From the NCBI GenBank assembly GCA_963799065.1, contig CAWCVJ010000003.1, positions 806,001-870,000 on the forward strand: DNA of 64,000 nt, in the 5' to 3' direction. The notes beneath the pieces were generated by a model. It was not told the DNA's origin, ran no database searches, and worked only from the letters and a program-made list of their open reading frames with translations. The stretch is from JAJPHW01 sp963799065. GTDB taxonomy: Bacteria > Acidobacteriota > Terriglobia > Terriglobales > Acidobacteriaceae. Every line of letters starts with the position of its first letter. Positions within the stretch are counted from its first letter, which is position 1. Shown here piece after piece: positions 25,719 to 34,664 of the stretch. A program made the translations under genes and the position numbers.

Positions 25719-27367
25719 GGTTTCTCCGGCTCGCGAATTTCTAGAAATTGGTCAGCGCGAACGTCATTCATTACTTGATGAGTCCCGGAGGGCCAGATTA
25801 CTTCGATCTTTGCGGTTTCCGCCGCGCCGAGTCCGAAATGCAGACGCTTGTCGCTCGAGGAGCAGTAACTTCCGGCGGAAGTGGCGAAGCGGGTCTGAGC
25901 GTTCACCTTCACCTTTGCGCCAAAACCGTCGCGGTTGCTGCGCGTGCCGCGCAAGATGATTCCGAGCCAGTGAAGCTTGCCACCGTTGTTGAGTAGAACT
26001 TGAGCAGGGCCGCCTAGGCTAGTGGTGACGACATCCTGCCATCCGTCGTTGTTGAGGTCGCCGAACGCGGCCCCGCGTCCGGCCGCTTTGGCCGCGCCTG
26101 AGTCGACGCGTTCGAAGCGGCCGTTGTGATTGATGGCGAGCAGAGGCAGCTCGAGATAGTGCAACGACGGATCGATATCTTCTACGTTGTCCAACACGTG
26201 GCCCTGCGCGACGAATAGGTCTTTCCATCCATCATTGTCGAAATCTTCGAGGCCGACTCCCCAGCCCGAACTTCCGCTGGATAAAATTCCCAACCCCGTT
26301 TCGAGACTTTGATAACTGAATGTGCCGTTCGCATCGTTGTGATAGACGCCGTAAATCTCACGGGGCAATTCCGTGACCATGACGTCGGGCCATCCGTCGT
26401 TGTCGTAGTCCTGAAAGACCACACCCATGCCGGATAGCCTTCGGCCGCCTTCAGAGAGTGCGGCGCCTGCTTCGAGGCCAACTTCTTTGAAAGTGCCGTT
26501 GCCGTTGTTGTGATAGAGGTACTGTTGCATGCCGTCGTTGGCGACGTAGATGTCGGTGAAGCCGTCCCCATCGTAATCGGCGAACGCAACTCCCAGCGCG
26601 CGACCTTTTTTCGCGGCAATGCCCGATTTCACGCTCACATCAGAGAACGTGCCGTCGCCGTTGTTGTGATACAGGATGCTGGTGGTCGCGGGAAATTCCT
26701 CCGGCGGACAATAGGTATGGTAATTTCCGCCGCAGTCCTTGCTGTGTTTCGTGTCCCACTCCATGTAGCGCGTGACGAATAAGTCGAGTTTGCCATCGTT
26801 ATCGTAGTCGAAGAAACCCGCCGATACGGACCATCCGCCGCCGGCGACTCCGGCCTTGGCGGTTACGTCTGTAAACGTCCCGTTGCCGTTGTTGTGGTAG
26901 AGGATATTCTTTCCGTAGCTGGTCACAAAAATGTCGGGATAGCCGTCGTTATCGTAATCTCCGACGGCGACGCCCATCCCGTAATTGCCGTTGCCAGCAT
27001 TTTCCAGACCTGCTTCTTTAGTGACGTCGGTGAAACTGCCGTCTTTATTTTGGCGGTAGAGGCGATTCCAATAACGAGGATCGCTGCGATAAAAATTTTC
27101 CGTTGCCGGAACCGAGCCTTCGATGCGGCCGCCGTTGACCAGGAAAATGTCGAGCAGGCCGTCGTTGTTGTAGTCGAGGAGGGCGACGCCTCCGGGCATG
27201 GTCTCGATCAGATATTTTTTCGAGGTGGGAGAGTTTTGCAGTGTAAAGTCCAAGCCCCTGGGCGTTTGTGCGCGAAAGACTGGGCCGTCGAAAGCGGCGA
27301 CGCATATCGTAAGGGCGAATACGGAAACTATGATTTGCAATAAATGTCGGCGGCGGAGATTCGTCAT
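25715..27367 (-). CDS. Exported CRTAC1-type FG-GAP/ASPIC-UnbV propeller protein
   Basis: The 550-residue secreted protein has a signal peptide (MTNLRRRHLLQIIVSVFAL...). Seven or more FG-GAP/VCBS calcium-type repeats span about residues 65-445, each reading D-x-[DN]-x-D-G, for example DYDNDGYPDIFVTSYG, DYDGDGFTDIYVANDG and DLNNDGWQDVV. A C-terminal ASPIC/UnbV domain follows (RSNRDGFGAKVKV...KIEVIWPSGTHQ). This is the normal architecture of the CRTAC1 family, common in Acidobacteria. The ligand is unknown. It overlaps the TPR gene and lies downstream of the LacI-type regulator. Confidence 0.93.
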   Translation of the reverse strand: MTNLRRRHLLQIIVSVFALTICVAAFDGPVFRAQTPRGLDFTLQNSPTSKKYLIETMPGGVALLDYNNDGLLDIFLVNGGRIEGSVPATENFYRSDPRYWNRLYRQNKDGSFTDVTKEAGLENAGNGNYGMGVAVGDYDNDGYPDIFVTSYGKNILYHNNGNGTFTDVTAKAGVAGGGWSVSAGFFDYDNDGKLDLFVTRYMEWDTKHSKDCGGNYHTYCPPEEFPATTSILYHNNGDGTFSDVSVKSGIAAKKGRALGVAFADYDGDGFTDIYVANDGMQQYLYHNNGNGTFKEVGLEAGAALSEGGRRLSGMGVVFQDYDNDGWPDVMVTELPREIYGVYHNDANGTFSYQSLETGLGILSSGSSGWGVGLEDFDNDGWKDLFVAQGHVLDNVEDIDPSLHYLELPLLAINHNGRFERVDSGAAKAAGRGAAFGDLNNDGWQDVVTTSLGGPAQVLLNNGGKLHWLGIILRGTRSNRDGFGAKVKVNAQTRFATSAGSYCSSSDKRLHFGLGAAETAKIEVIWPSGTHQVMNDVRADQFLEIREPEKP

Positions 27368-27404
27368 CAGACTCTGAAGCCAGCATACTCGAAACGGTGC
27401 ATGC

Positions 27405-28454
27405 TCAGGCGGTTCCGCGCTGGCAGACTCGTGCGGTCGATCTACGGACCACCAGCTCGGGCTCGATCAAGATTTCGGCCATCGACCACTCCGGGCTTTC
27501 GATGCGGCTCAGAAGAGTGCGGGCGGCGATCTCGCCCATCTTGCGCAGAGGCTGGCGCACTGTGGTCAGGCTGGGGCTGCTGTAGGCTGCTGCCTGGATG
27601 TCATCAAAGCCCACGACGGAGATGTCTCCGGGCACGCGCAAGCCGGCCTCGTGGATGGCGCTGATCGCGCCGATCGCGGAGTTGTCGTTGTAGGCGAACA
27701 ACGCCGTGAAGTGCTTACCGCGGGCGAGCAGTTCTTTGGTGAAGGGATAGCCGACTTCGGGAGTGCTGCAATCTCCGTGCAACTCGACGGAAAGCTCATG
27801 CTTTATGCGGATGCCAAGTTCGCCCGAAACGTCTTGCACCGCTCTCCATCGGTCGGAGGAATCGGAGCTGTCCGAAGGCCCTTTCATAAAAGCAATCTCG
27901 CGATGGCCAAGCTCCCACAAATGCTTCAAGGCGAGAGCCGCCGCCTTGTGGTGATCGAGTGTGATGTTGGTGACGCTGTCGAGTTGCCGATGTCCGGCGA
28001 CGGCGACCGTCGGAAGCGACAGCGGTTGGGTGACTGGGGCATCGACCGTGATGAAGCCTTCCACTCCGCGTTGCACCAAGAGATGCGCATATTTTTCGAG
28101 AGCATCTTCGTCATGTCGATGGGCCGCGGTCAAGAAGAAGAATCCGTGTTGCCGAAGGTGATCTTCGATGCCGCCGATGACCATGGAGTCGTAGGGATCG
28201 CCAATCTGTGCGATGACGCCGACAGTAAAAGTTCGCTGGACGCGCAAGGAGCGAGCGAAGAAATTGGGTCGATAGTTCAGTTCACGAGCTGCGGCGAGGA
28301 TGCGATTCTTTGTGTGTTGCGGAACCGACGCAGCCGCGGGTGAATCGTTCAGTACGGCCGAGACTGTGCTGGCGGTCAATCCGACGCGCTCGGCAACCGA
28401 GCGCAGCGTGACTCGAGTCCGTGCGGCTTTGCCCTCGGTTTCGCCAGACTTCAT
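27405..28454 (-). CDS. LacI-family transcription regulator
   Basis: The 349-residue regulator has an N-terminal helix-turn-helix (RVTLRSVAERVGLTASTVSA, about residues 13-32) with the LacI hinge helix RELNYRPNFFARSLR. A periplasmic-binding-protein-like effector domain follows (VGVIAQIGDPYDSMVIGGIE, ALFAYNDNSAIGAI, DISVVGFDDI). It probably binds a sugar and represses transport or degradation genes. The frame allows starts at 28577 or 28559; 28454 is chosen because AGGTGG precedes it and conserved sequence begins there. It faces the TonB-dependent receptor divergently and is a plausible regulator of it. Confidence 0.9.
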   Translation of the reverse strand: MKSGETEGKAARTRVTLRSVAERVGLTASTVSAVLNDSPAAASVPQHTKNRILAAARELNYRPNFFARSLRVQRTFTVGVIAQIGDPYDSMVIGGIEDHLRQHGFFFLTAAHRHDEDALEKYAHLLVQRGVEGFITVDAPVTQPLSLPTVAVAGHRQLDSVTNITLDHHKAAALALKHLWELGHREIAFMKGPSDSSDSSDRWRAVQDVSGELGIRIKHELSVELHGDCSTPEVGYPFTKELLARGKHFTALFAYNDNSAIGAISAIHEAGLRVPGDISVVGFDDIQAAAYSSPSLTTVRQPLRKMGEIAARTLLSRIESPEWSMAEILIEPELVVRRSTARVCQRGTA

Positions 28455-28627
28455 TCGAATCCACCTGGCCGCGGACAGGGCGGCATGTTTGGGTAACCAA
28501 GTCAGTAATCGGCGAAATCGCCCGTCGCGGGGAGGTTCAGCCTTCTGTCGCCTTGCCATTAGAGCACGCAGTTCCATTGGCGGGAAAGAACTTTTGTAAA
28601 TTCTTTTAGAAAATCGTTATTTTTGTC

Positions 28628-28655
28628 TTGACAAAGCACTCGGCTGGGGTGCAAT
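28628..28655 (+). promoter_or_regulatory. Candidate sigma-70 promoter of TonB receptor
   Basis: TTGACA (28628-28633) and TGCAAT (28650-28655, four of six match) are 16 bases apart, about 100 bases before the receptor ATG. The region is A/T-rich just upstream and lies between divergent LacI and receptor genes, where a LacI-type operator would be expected. No perfect operator palindrome was recognised. Confidence 0.5.
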
Positions 28656-28756
28656 CTGCCGAGTCGTAGCCGTGTAGCTGAAAAGTACTACGGCTTGCGC
28701 ATGCTGGCCAACGTTTCGTGGGGAATCGTTACCAGCAAAAAATCTCGGAGGCCATG

Positions 28757-31700
28757 ATGCCGTCACGTAAAGTCCTGTTGTCGTTGGTTATGCTGGGCGT
28801 TATTTTCTCGCTGCCCATTCTGATGCACGCACAAAGCACGTTCGGAACCGTCGACGGCACCGTGCAAGATCCCTCTGGAGCCGCCATCGCCAGCGCGAAG
28901 GTCTCCCTTACAAATACTGGTACGCAGGAAAAGCGCACCCAGACCACTGGCGGCGAAGGTCTCTACCAGTTCGTCAATGTTCCGCCCGGCGACTATGTGC
29001 TTGACTTCGAGAAGGAAGGCTTCAAGCACATCAGCCGCCAAAACGTGACGGTACAGGTCAACCAGGACACTCACATCGACGCGGCTCTGCCCGTCGGCCA
29101 GGTGACGGAGAGCGTCGAAGTGACTTCTGAGACTCCGCTTCTCCAAGCTGAAACTTCCTCCCTTGGTCAAGTCGTGGAAGAGCGTAAGGCCAACGAGCTG
29201 CCTTTGAATGGCCGCAACATCTTCAACCTGATCACTGTCTCGCCAGCGGCGGTAGCGCAGGGCGGATCGGGCGGCACGCCGGTTGGCCAGAACCCGTTTA
29301 GCTGGGGCAACTATCAGGTCGGCGGATCGTTCGCCAACCAGAGCGCAGAATACCTTGACGGCCAGCCCCTGAATATCGGGTACATCAATCTGCCTATCGT
29401 AATTCCTGGGCAGGACTCGATCGGCGAGTTTAAAGTTCAATACAACAACCTGGACGCGACGTTCGGCAAGTTCTCCGGCAGCATCTTGAACTTCAGCACC
29501 AAGTCGGGTACCAATGCCTTCCACGGCTCGGTATATGAGTATCTGCGCAATAAAGTACTGAACTCGAACGAATACTTCTTCAAACAGAATGAATTGGCGA
29601 GCGGTAAGAGCAACACGCCTCCACCATACGTACAAAACCAGTATGGATTCACTTTTGGAGGCCCGGTTATCAAAGACAAATTGTTCTTCTTTGCCAACTG
29701 GGAGCAATTCCGACTTCGTACTGGTTCGGTCATAACGACGACGGTTCCGATTGCCGCGTTCCGGCAAGGCGACTTCTCTTCCTTGCTTCCGGGGACTCAG
29801 TTGTATGATCCCTACACGGTGAACTTGACAACCGGTCAACGCCAGCCTTACGTGAACAATCAGATTCCTCAAAATGAGTGGAGCAAAGCGGCGACCGCTC
29901 TGTGGGATCAGTACTATACGCCGGTTGCACCCGCAAGCTCGACTTTCTCTGTGTTTAACTACACGACAGCGAGCAGCGGCGGCGGTAACACCAACCAATT
30001 TGTGACCCGCGGCGACTACAACATCAACTCCTCAACTCGTATGTTTGCGCGTTTCACGTATAGCGGCCTGCTCGATCTTCCGGTAAATCCCTTTAACACG
30101 GGACTCTGTCAGGATCGTTGCGCTGAGGACTATCATTCGAAGCTTCTTGCGGTCGACCTCAACCACGTTTTCAGCCCCAACATCATTGGAGACATCAACC
30201 TTTCAGGAAGCCGCTTCATCTACCTTCGCGCGCCAGTTCTTTCAGGCTATGACCTGACGACTCTTGGCTGGCCCGCAAGCTACAACAGCGTTGTGCCCGA
30301 TGCCCTGAGAACGCCTCCGACGCCCGCCTTCCCGTATAGCGGCGACGTTGGAAAGAGCCAGGGAAACAGTGCGATCGGCGACCACAACACGCAATACAAC
30401 ATCTCGCCGTCCTTGACCATCATCAAAGGCAAACACACGATTCAGATTGGAGGCCAATATGAGCTGGGTCTGGATAACTACTACCAGACCAACATCGCTA
30501 GCGGCGCATTTGGTTTCCTTGGAACATACACGGCCGACAAAGCCGTCAGTCCGACCTCTGGCACGGGTACACCTTTCGCTGACTTCTTGCTTGGCTTGGC
30601 GCAGTCCGGTCCGGCTACCTTTGTGAACCAGACCGAAGGCGCGGCTCAAGTTCCCGCCCAAACCGCTGGCCGTCAAACGTATCGAGCGTTCTACGGGAAC
30701 GATACATGGCACTTCAGCCCCAAGCTTACGCTGAACCTAGGACTGCGTTATGAACTTCCCGGAGCGTGGGATGACCGTTATAACCGACTGAGCTACTGGA
30801 ATCCGTCACTGACCAATGCCACAGTCACTGGTTGTAGCGGAATTCCGGGATCACCCTGCATAGGGGATGCTGCTCTGGTCGGGACTGGCGTAAACCCGAA
30901 TCGAACAAACTTACCGCTGAACAAGAAGGAATTCTCCCCGCGCATTGGCTTCGCTTATAGCTGGGATCAGAAAACTGTGATCCGAGGCGGCTATGGAATC
31001 TTCTGGATACCTAACTACATCTCGTTCGCGCTGAATCCGGATAATGATGTGATCAATCTCGCGACCACCGACTTTAACGCCAACCAAACCTACGCGAACA
31101 GTCTGTATCCGACGGCGACGCTGGACAACAGCAATTGCAGCTTTCCAAATGGAGCGGCACAAGGTTCTTTCGCGACATTCAGCTGCGCGACTGCCGGGCC
31201 TTTCGGAGTGACTGGAATCCTGCCGCCTCCCGGGAGAAATGCTCAACCGAACGTCTCGAACTTCGTTGCCACGAACGGGTCCCCGACGTTGGCTCCGTAC
31301 ACGCAGCAAAAGTTCGGTTACGTTCAGCAGTACAACCTGGACATCCAACGACAACTGGGCTATGGTTTCTTTGCGGATGTGGCCTATGCCGGTTCACATG
31401 GCGTTCATCTGGAACAGTACAACACCAACATCAACCAAATTCCCGACTCCTATATCGCGCAGGCCGCTTCGCAATATGCTGTGAATAACTCAAACGCGGA
31501 CGTGGCGATTTATCAGCAGATTACTAATCCGATCAGCAGTCCAAACCCCAACCTCAGCGGCGCCACGATTCGCGCGGGTCAGCTGGATCGGCCCTACCCG
31601 CAATACAACGGCCTCGATCTAGGTGGGTACGGATGTTGCTCGAGTAACTACAACTCGCTGCAAGCGACCGTTACTCGCCGCTTCGCAGGCGGTGGTACGC

Positions 31701-32425
31701 TGCTAGCCGCTTACACCAACTCCAAATTGCTCAGCAACACCGACACTCTGACCAGTTGGCTGGAAGGCAACACAGGCGGCGTCGGTCAAGTGCAGGACTG
31801 GAACAACCTGAACGGGGAGCGGTCGCTCTCGTCGCAAGACGTCTCGCAGCGATTGGTCATCAGCTACGTGCTTGATCTTCCCTTTGGACACGGCAAGGCA
31901 TTTCTGAATGGAAGCACGGGAGCAATGGACAAGCTCGTATCGGGTTGGGGTATCGATGGCGTCACAACATTCCAACGAGGGTTCCCCCTTAAGATATCGT
32001 GGGCCGGGGCTTCCACCACGCTGGAAAACTCCAACTTCGGCGTGAGCAACGTTCGGCCCAACGTGGTTCAGGGTTGCGACAAATCCGCTGGCGGTCGTAA
32101 CATCGATAAGTGGTTTAACACCGCCTGCTTCTCCGCTCCGCCGGAGTGGGGATTTGGTACGGAGTCGCGGGTTGACTCGTCGCTTCGTCAAGACGGCATC
32201 AACAACTTCGACTTCGCCATCTTCAAGCGGACGACTTTCCACGAGCGGTACGGCCTGGAGTTCCGCACCGAGTTCTTCGATCTGTTCAATCACCCACAAT
32301 TCGGACCTCCGGGCACAGGCTTCAACGGAACGGCCAGCGGGTCTCAAAACAACGGATTCGGCGTGGTCTCCTCGACCATCAACAACCCGCGCTTGATTCA
32401 GTTCGCTCTGAAATTTGTGTTCTAA
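28757..32425 (+). CDS. TonB-dependent receptor with N-terminal CnaB-like domain (Oar-like)
   Basis: The 1222-residue outer-membrane receptor has a signal peptide (MPSRKVLLSLVMLG... to AQS). A carboxypeptidase-regulatory/CnaB-like domain covers about residues 26-110 (TVDGTVQDPSGAAIASAKVS, YQFVNVPPGDYVLDF). Then come a plug (LGQVVEERKANELPLNGRNI) and a long barrel ending in the aromatic C-terminus ALKFVF. The Oar group is abundant in Acidobacteria; ligands are usually unknown, often oligosaccharides or peptides. GGAGG at 28747 fits ATG 28757 best. A strong terminator follows. The divergent LacI gene suggests a sugar-related ligand (inference). Confidence 0.95.
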   Translation: MPSRKVLLSLVMLGVIFSLPILMHAQSTFGTVDGTVQDPSGAAIASAKVSLTNTGTQEKRTQTTGGEGLYQFVNVPPGDYVLDFEKEGFKHISRQNVTVQVNQDTHIDAALPVGQVTESVEVTSETPLLQAETSSLGQVVEERKANELPLNGRNIFNLITVSPAAVAQGGSGGTPVGQNPFSWGNYQVGGSFANQSAEYLDGQPLNIGYINLPIVIPGQDSIGEFKVQYNNLDATFGKFSGSILNFSTKSGTNAFHGSVYEYLRNKVLNSNEYFFKQNELASGKSNTPPPYVQNQYGFTFGGPVIKDKLFFFANWEQFRLRTGSVITTTVPIAAFRQGDFSSLLPGTQLYDPYTVNLTTGQRQPYVNNQIPQNEWSKAATALWDQYYTPVAPASSTFSVFNYTTASSGGGNTNQFVTRGDYNINSSTRMFARFTYSGLLDLPVNPFNTGLCQDRCAEDYHSKLLAVDLNHVFSPNIIGDINLSGSRFIYLRAPVLSGYDLTTLGWPASYNSVVPDALRTPPTPAFPYSGDVGKSQGNSAIGDHNTQYNISPSLTIIKGKHTIQIGGQYELGLDNYYQTNIASGAFGFLGTYTADKAVSPTSGTGTPFADFLLGLAQSGPATFVNQTEGAAQVPAQTAGRQTYRAFYGNDTWHFSPKLTLNLGLRYELPGAWDDRYNRLSYWNPSLTNATVTGCSGIPGSPCIGDAALVGTGVNPNRTNLPLNKKEFSPRIGFAYSWDQKTVIRGGYGIFWIPNYISFALNPDNDVINLATTDFNANQTYANSLYPTATLDNSNCSFPNGAAQGSFATFSCATAGPFGVTGILPPPGRNAQPNVSNFVATNGSPTLAPYTQQKFGYVQQYNLDIQRQLGYGFFADVAYAGSHGVHLEQYNTNINQIPDSYIAQAASQYAVNNSNADVAIYQQITNPISSPNPNLSGATIRAGQLDRPYPQYNGLDLGGYGCCSSNYNSLQATVTRRFAGGGTLLAAYTNSKLLSNTDTLTSWLEGNTGGVGQVQDWNNLNGERSLSSQDVSQRLVISYVLDLPFGHGKAFLNGSTGAMDKLVSGWGIDGVTTFQRGFPLKISWAGASTTLENSNFGVSNVRPNVVQGCDKSAGGRNIDKWFNTACFSAPPEWGFGTESRVDSSLRQDGINNFDFAIFKRTTFHERYGLEFRTEFFDLFNHPQFGPPGTGFNGTASGSQNNGFGVVSSTINNPRLIQFALKFVF

Positions 32426-32439
32426 ATCGCAACGAGTTG

Positions 32440-32476
32440 GCCGGACTGGGCATTCTCCCAGTCCGGCTTTTTCTTT
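32440..32476 (+). terminator. Terminator after the TonB-dependent receptor
   Basis: Perfect 11-bp stem GCCGGACTGGG/CCCAGTCCGGC (32440-32450 and 32457-32467), 6-base loop, then TTTTTCTTT. Confidence 0.95.
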
Positions 32477-32507
32477 GCCCTGAGTTTCACAATCCCTTGC
32501 GATTAAT

Positions 32508-32936
32508 ATGAGAACTGTTGCAGTCATCGACTACGCCGATGCGAAGAAGGCTCTCGATACTGTCGTCGAAGAAGCACTGCGGCGAGGGAAGGCCGCAGTC
32601 GTCGCCATCGCCGACTCGCACGGAGAGCTGATTGCATTCGCGCGCATGGACGGCGCTCCTATCTCTTCGATCCGCATCGCGGCCAACAAAGCCTACACCG
32701 CCGCTCGTGAACGCAAGGCCACAAAGGATATCGGGGATAAAGTGCGCAGCCCGGAAAAGGGTCACGACATCGCGTATTACGGAGACCCAAGGTTTGTGGG
32801 CTGGGGCGGCGGGGTTCCGATCTGGAAAGACAGCGTGGTGGTTGGCGCGGTTGGGGTAAGCGGCCTATCGTCCTTGGAAGATGTGGAGTTGGCGAACATG
32901 GCGCTGGCGGCGCTTGGTGCAGATAGGGCTCCTTAA
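32508..32936 (+). CDS. GlcG/HbpS-family protein
   Basis: The 142-residue protein of the GlcG/HbpS (DUF336) family has ADSHGELIAFARMDGAPISS and the C-terminal GGVPIWKDSVVVGAVGVSG, which form the family fold. Some members bind heme or accompany glycolate or propanediol genes. The reaction is unknown. It is transcribed after the receptor but beyond its terminator, and ends seven bases before the convergent oxidoreductase. No signal peptide. Confidence 0.88.
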   Translation: MRTVAVIDYADAKKALDTVVEEALRRGKAAVVAIADSHGELIAFARMDGAPISSIRIAANKAYTAARERKATKDIGDKVRSPEKGHDIAYYGDPRFVGWGGGVPIWKDSVVVGAVGVSGLSSLEDVELANMALAALGADRAP

Positions 32937-32943
32937 ATGTTTC

Positions 32944-34029
32944 TTACAGGCTCACCCAGCTTCGCGAAGCGGACGAGCGCTGGATGGCGTCCAGCACGCG
33001 CTGCACGGCGAGCGCATCTTCGAAGTTGGCATGAAACGGCTGCTGCGCGGGAATGGAGCGAAAAAAATCTCCGAGGGTGGCGATGAAGGGATGCTCGTAG
33101 CCGATGATGTGGCCGGGCTTCCAGAAGTTTTCGCCGTAGGGATGAGTCAGCGCGGTAACCTGAACGTTTCGCTTGGCTCGTAAGTCGACCGGCTCGGTGG
33201 CATCGTAGACATCGAGCTGATTCATTTCGTCCATGGTGTAGCGAAGCATGCCCTTCGATCCGTTCACTTCAAAGTCATTGCGATTCTGGTTGCCGACACC
33301 GTAGCGGCTGGCCTCGAAGGTTCCGACGCTGCCGTTTTCGAAGTGGACTAAGAGCATGGTTGCGTCGTCCACGTCACGACCGGGAGCAAAAGTGTGCATG
33401 ACGGCGCACAATTCCTTGATGGGGCCGTTCAGATAGAGCGCCATGTCGATCACGTGTGAGAGCAGATCGCCGGCGGCTCCCATGCCCGCTTCGCTCTTTT
33501 TATAGCGCCAGGTATTGCCCTTCTTCGGATCGTTTCCGGATTGATTCAGATAGATTGCGCGATAGTGATAGGTCTGTCCGATGTGACCTGCGGCGATGAG
33601 TTGTTGGGCGAATACGACGGCGGGAATGCGGCGATAGTTAAACCACACAAGATTCGGGATGCCGCCTACGGCTTTCGTCATGGCCTCCGCTTCGTCGAGC
33701 GTTGAGGCCAAAGGCTTTTCGCAGAGGACCATTTTGCCGGCTGCTGCTGCGGCGATGGCGATGGGAGCGTGCAGAGCGTTGGGAGTGGCGATGTCGATCG
33801 CGTCAATGTCTTTTCTGGCGACAACTTTTTCCCAGTCGGTTTCGACTTCGCTCCAGCCCCACTGAGCGGCGACGGTTTCGGCTTTGTCGCGATTGCGCCC
33901 GCAGATTACTTTGCAATTTACGTCGTAGGGAATGTCAAAGAAATGGCCGACCTGGCGGAATGCGTTGGAGTGGACCCGGGCGATGAAGCCGGTTCCGATC
34001 ATGGCGACGTTTAGAGTTTTGTTGGGCAT
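32944..34029 (-). CDS. Gfo/Idh/MocA-family oxidoreductase
   Basis: The 361-residue NAD(P)-dependent sugar dehydrogenase-like protein has the dinucleotide site MIGTGFIARVHSNAF, the catalytic Lys in VLCEKPLAST, and a C-terminal alpha/beta domain with GDLLSHVIDMALYL. This family oxidises or epimerises sugar or inositol derivatives; substrate unknown. AGGA lies six bases before the ATG. Next to the arginine operon but not obviously part of it. Confidence 0.93.
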   Translation of the reverse strand: MPNKTLNVAMIGTGFIARVHSNAFRQVGHFFDIPYDVNCKVICGRNRDKAETVAAQWGWSEVETDWEKVVARKDIDAIDIATPNALHAPIAIAAAAAGKMVLCEKPLASTLDEAEAMTKAVGGIPNLVWFNYRRIPAVVFAQQLIAAGHIGQTYHYRAIYLNQSGNDPKKGNTWRYKKSEAGMGAAGDLLSHVIDMALYLNGPIKELCAVMHTFAPGRDVDDATMLLVHFENGSVGTFEASRYGVGNQNRNDFEVNGSKGMLRYTMDEMNQLDVYDATEPVDLRAKRNVQVTALTHPYGENFWKPGHIIGYEHPFIATLGDFFRSIPAQQPFHANFEDALAVQRVLDAIQRSSASRSWVSL

Positions 34030-34109
34030 GGTTATTCCTGTACCTCGACAGGGCTTTTACAGAATACCTCTGCGAGGGCTGGGGGCGTTGCTTGGGTGAA
34101 ACACCGGCC

Positions 34110-34664
34110 CTAATGCGACTGAAGGGTCAGAGACTCCTGGGAGACGAAATCGTTCCGCGTGTCCGGCCTTCGGCTTTGTATTTCCCGCTGCGGCAGGATT
34201 GAAACAGTGGGCAGTTCGCCGCGAATCATCGCCACTTCGTCGCAATTGTGGAAGCGCGGGCAGACGCAGCAGTCCTTGGAAATCTTGTCTGGAATTTCGT
34301 CCCGCTGGGTGACGGAGAAGCCGAGCTTGGCAAAAAATTCAGGGGCGCGGGTGAACAAGCAGATCGAAGTGACGCGATGCTTCCCGGCCTCGGTGAAGAG
34401 AGCTTTGACCAAGCGGCCGCCACCGCCTTTGCCCTGCTGTCCGGGATGAACGGTGATCGAACGAATCTCTGCCAGATGCGTGCCATAAAGATGGAGCGCA
34501 CCGCAACCGATGATTTCTCCTTTGTCTTCGAGCACGACGAAATCGCGCACGTTCTCGCAGATTTCCGCCAGGGTGCGGGGCAAGAGTGTGCCGTCGCCGG
34601 AGTAGGCGCAAATCAGCGCGTGAATGTGAGCGGCGTCCGGAAGGAGAGCTTTACGCGTGCGCAT
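34110..34664 (-). CDS. Single-domain N-acetyltransferase, ArgA-like
   Basis: The 184-residue GNAT protein has SITVHPGQQGKGGGGRLVKAL, the acetyl-CoA loop, and a cysteine-rich tail CCVCPRFHNCDEVAM. As the last gene of the arginine operon, overlapping argH by 14 bases, it probably makes N-acetylglutamate, the first step. Short GNAT-only synthases of this kind occur in bacteria that lack the long ArgA. GGGAGG before ATG 34664 and family start support this choice over the frame start at 34754. No argJ was seen in the window, and no argE either, so deacetylation is not assigned. Confidence 0.85.
   Translation of the reverse strand: MRTRKALLPDAAHIHALICAYSGDGTLLPRTLAEICENVRDFVVLEDKGEIIGCGALHLYGTHLAEIRSITVHPGQQGKGGGGRLVKALFTEAGKHRVTSICLFTRAPEFFAKLGFSVTQRDEIPDKISKDCCVCPRFHNCDEVAMIRGELPTVSILPQREIQSRRPDTRNDFVSQESLTLQSH

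Noticed and set aside
28763..29998. 411-codon minus-strand frame inside the TonB receptor
   Set aside because: Shadow of a high-G+C gene with strong receptor motifs on the plus strand.
31703..32527. 274-codon minus-strand frame across the receptor end and terminator
   Set aside because: It crosses a strong terminator and the clear receptor C-terminus.
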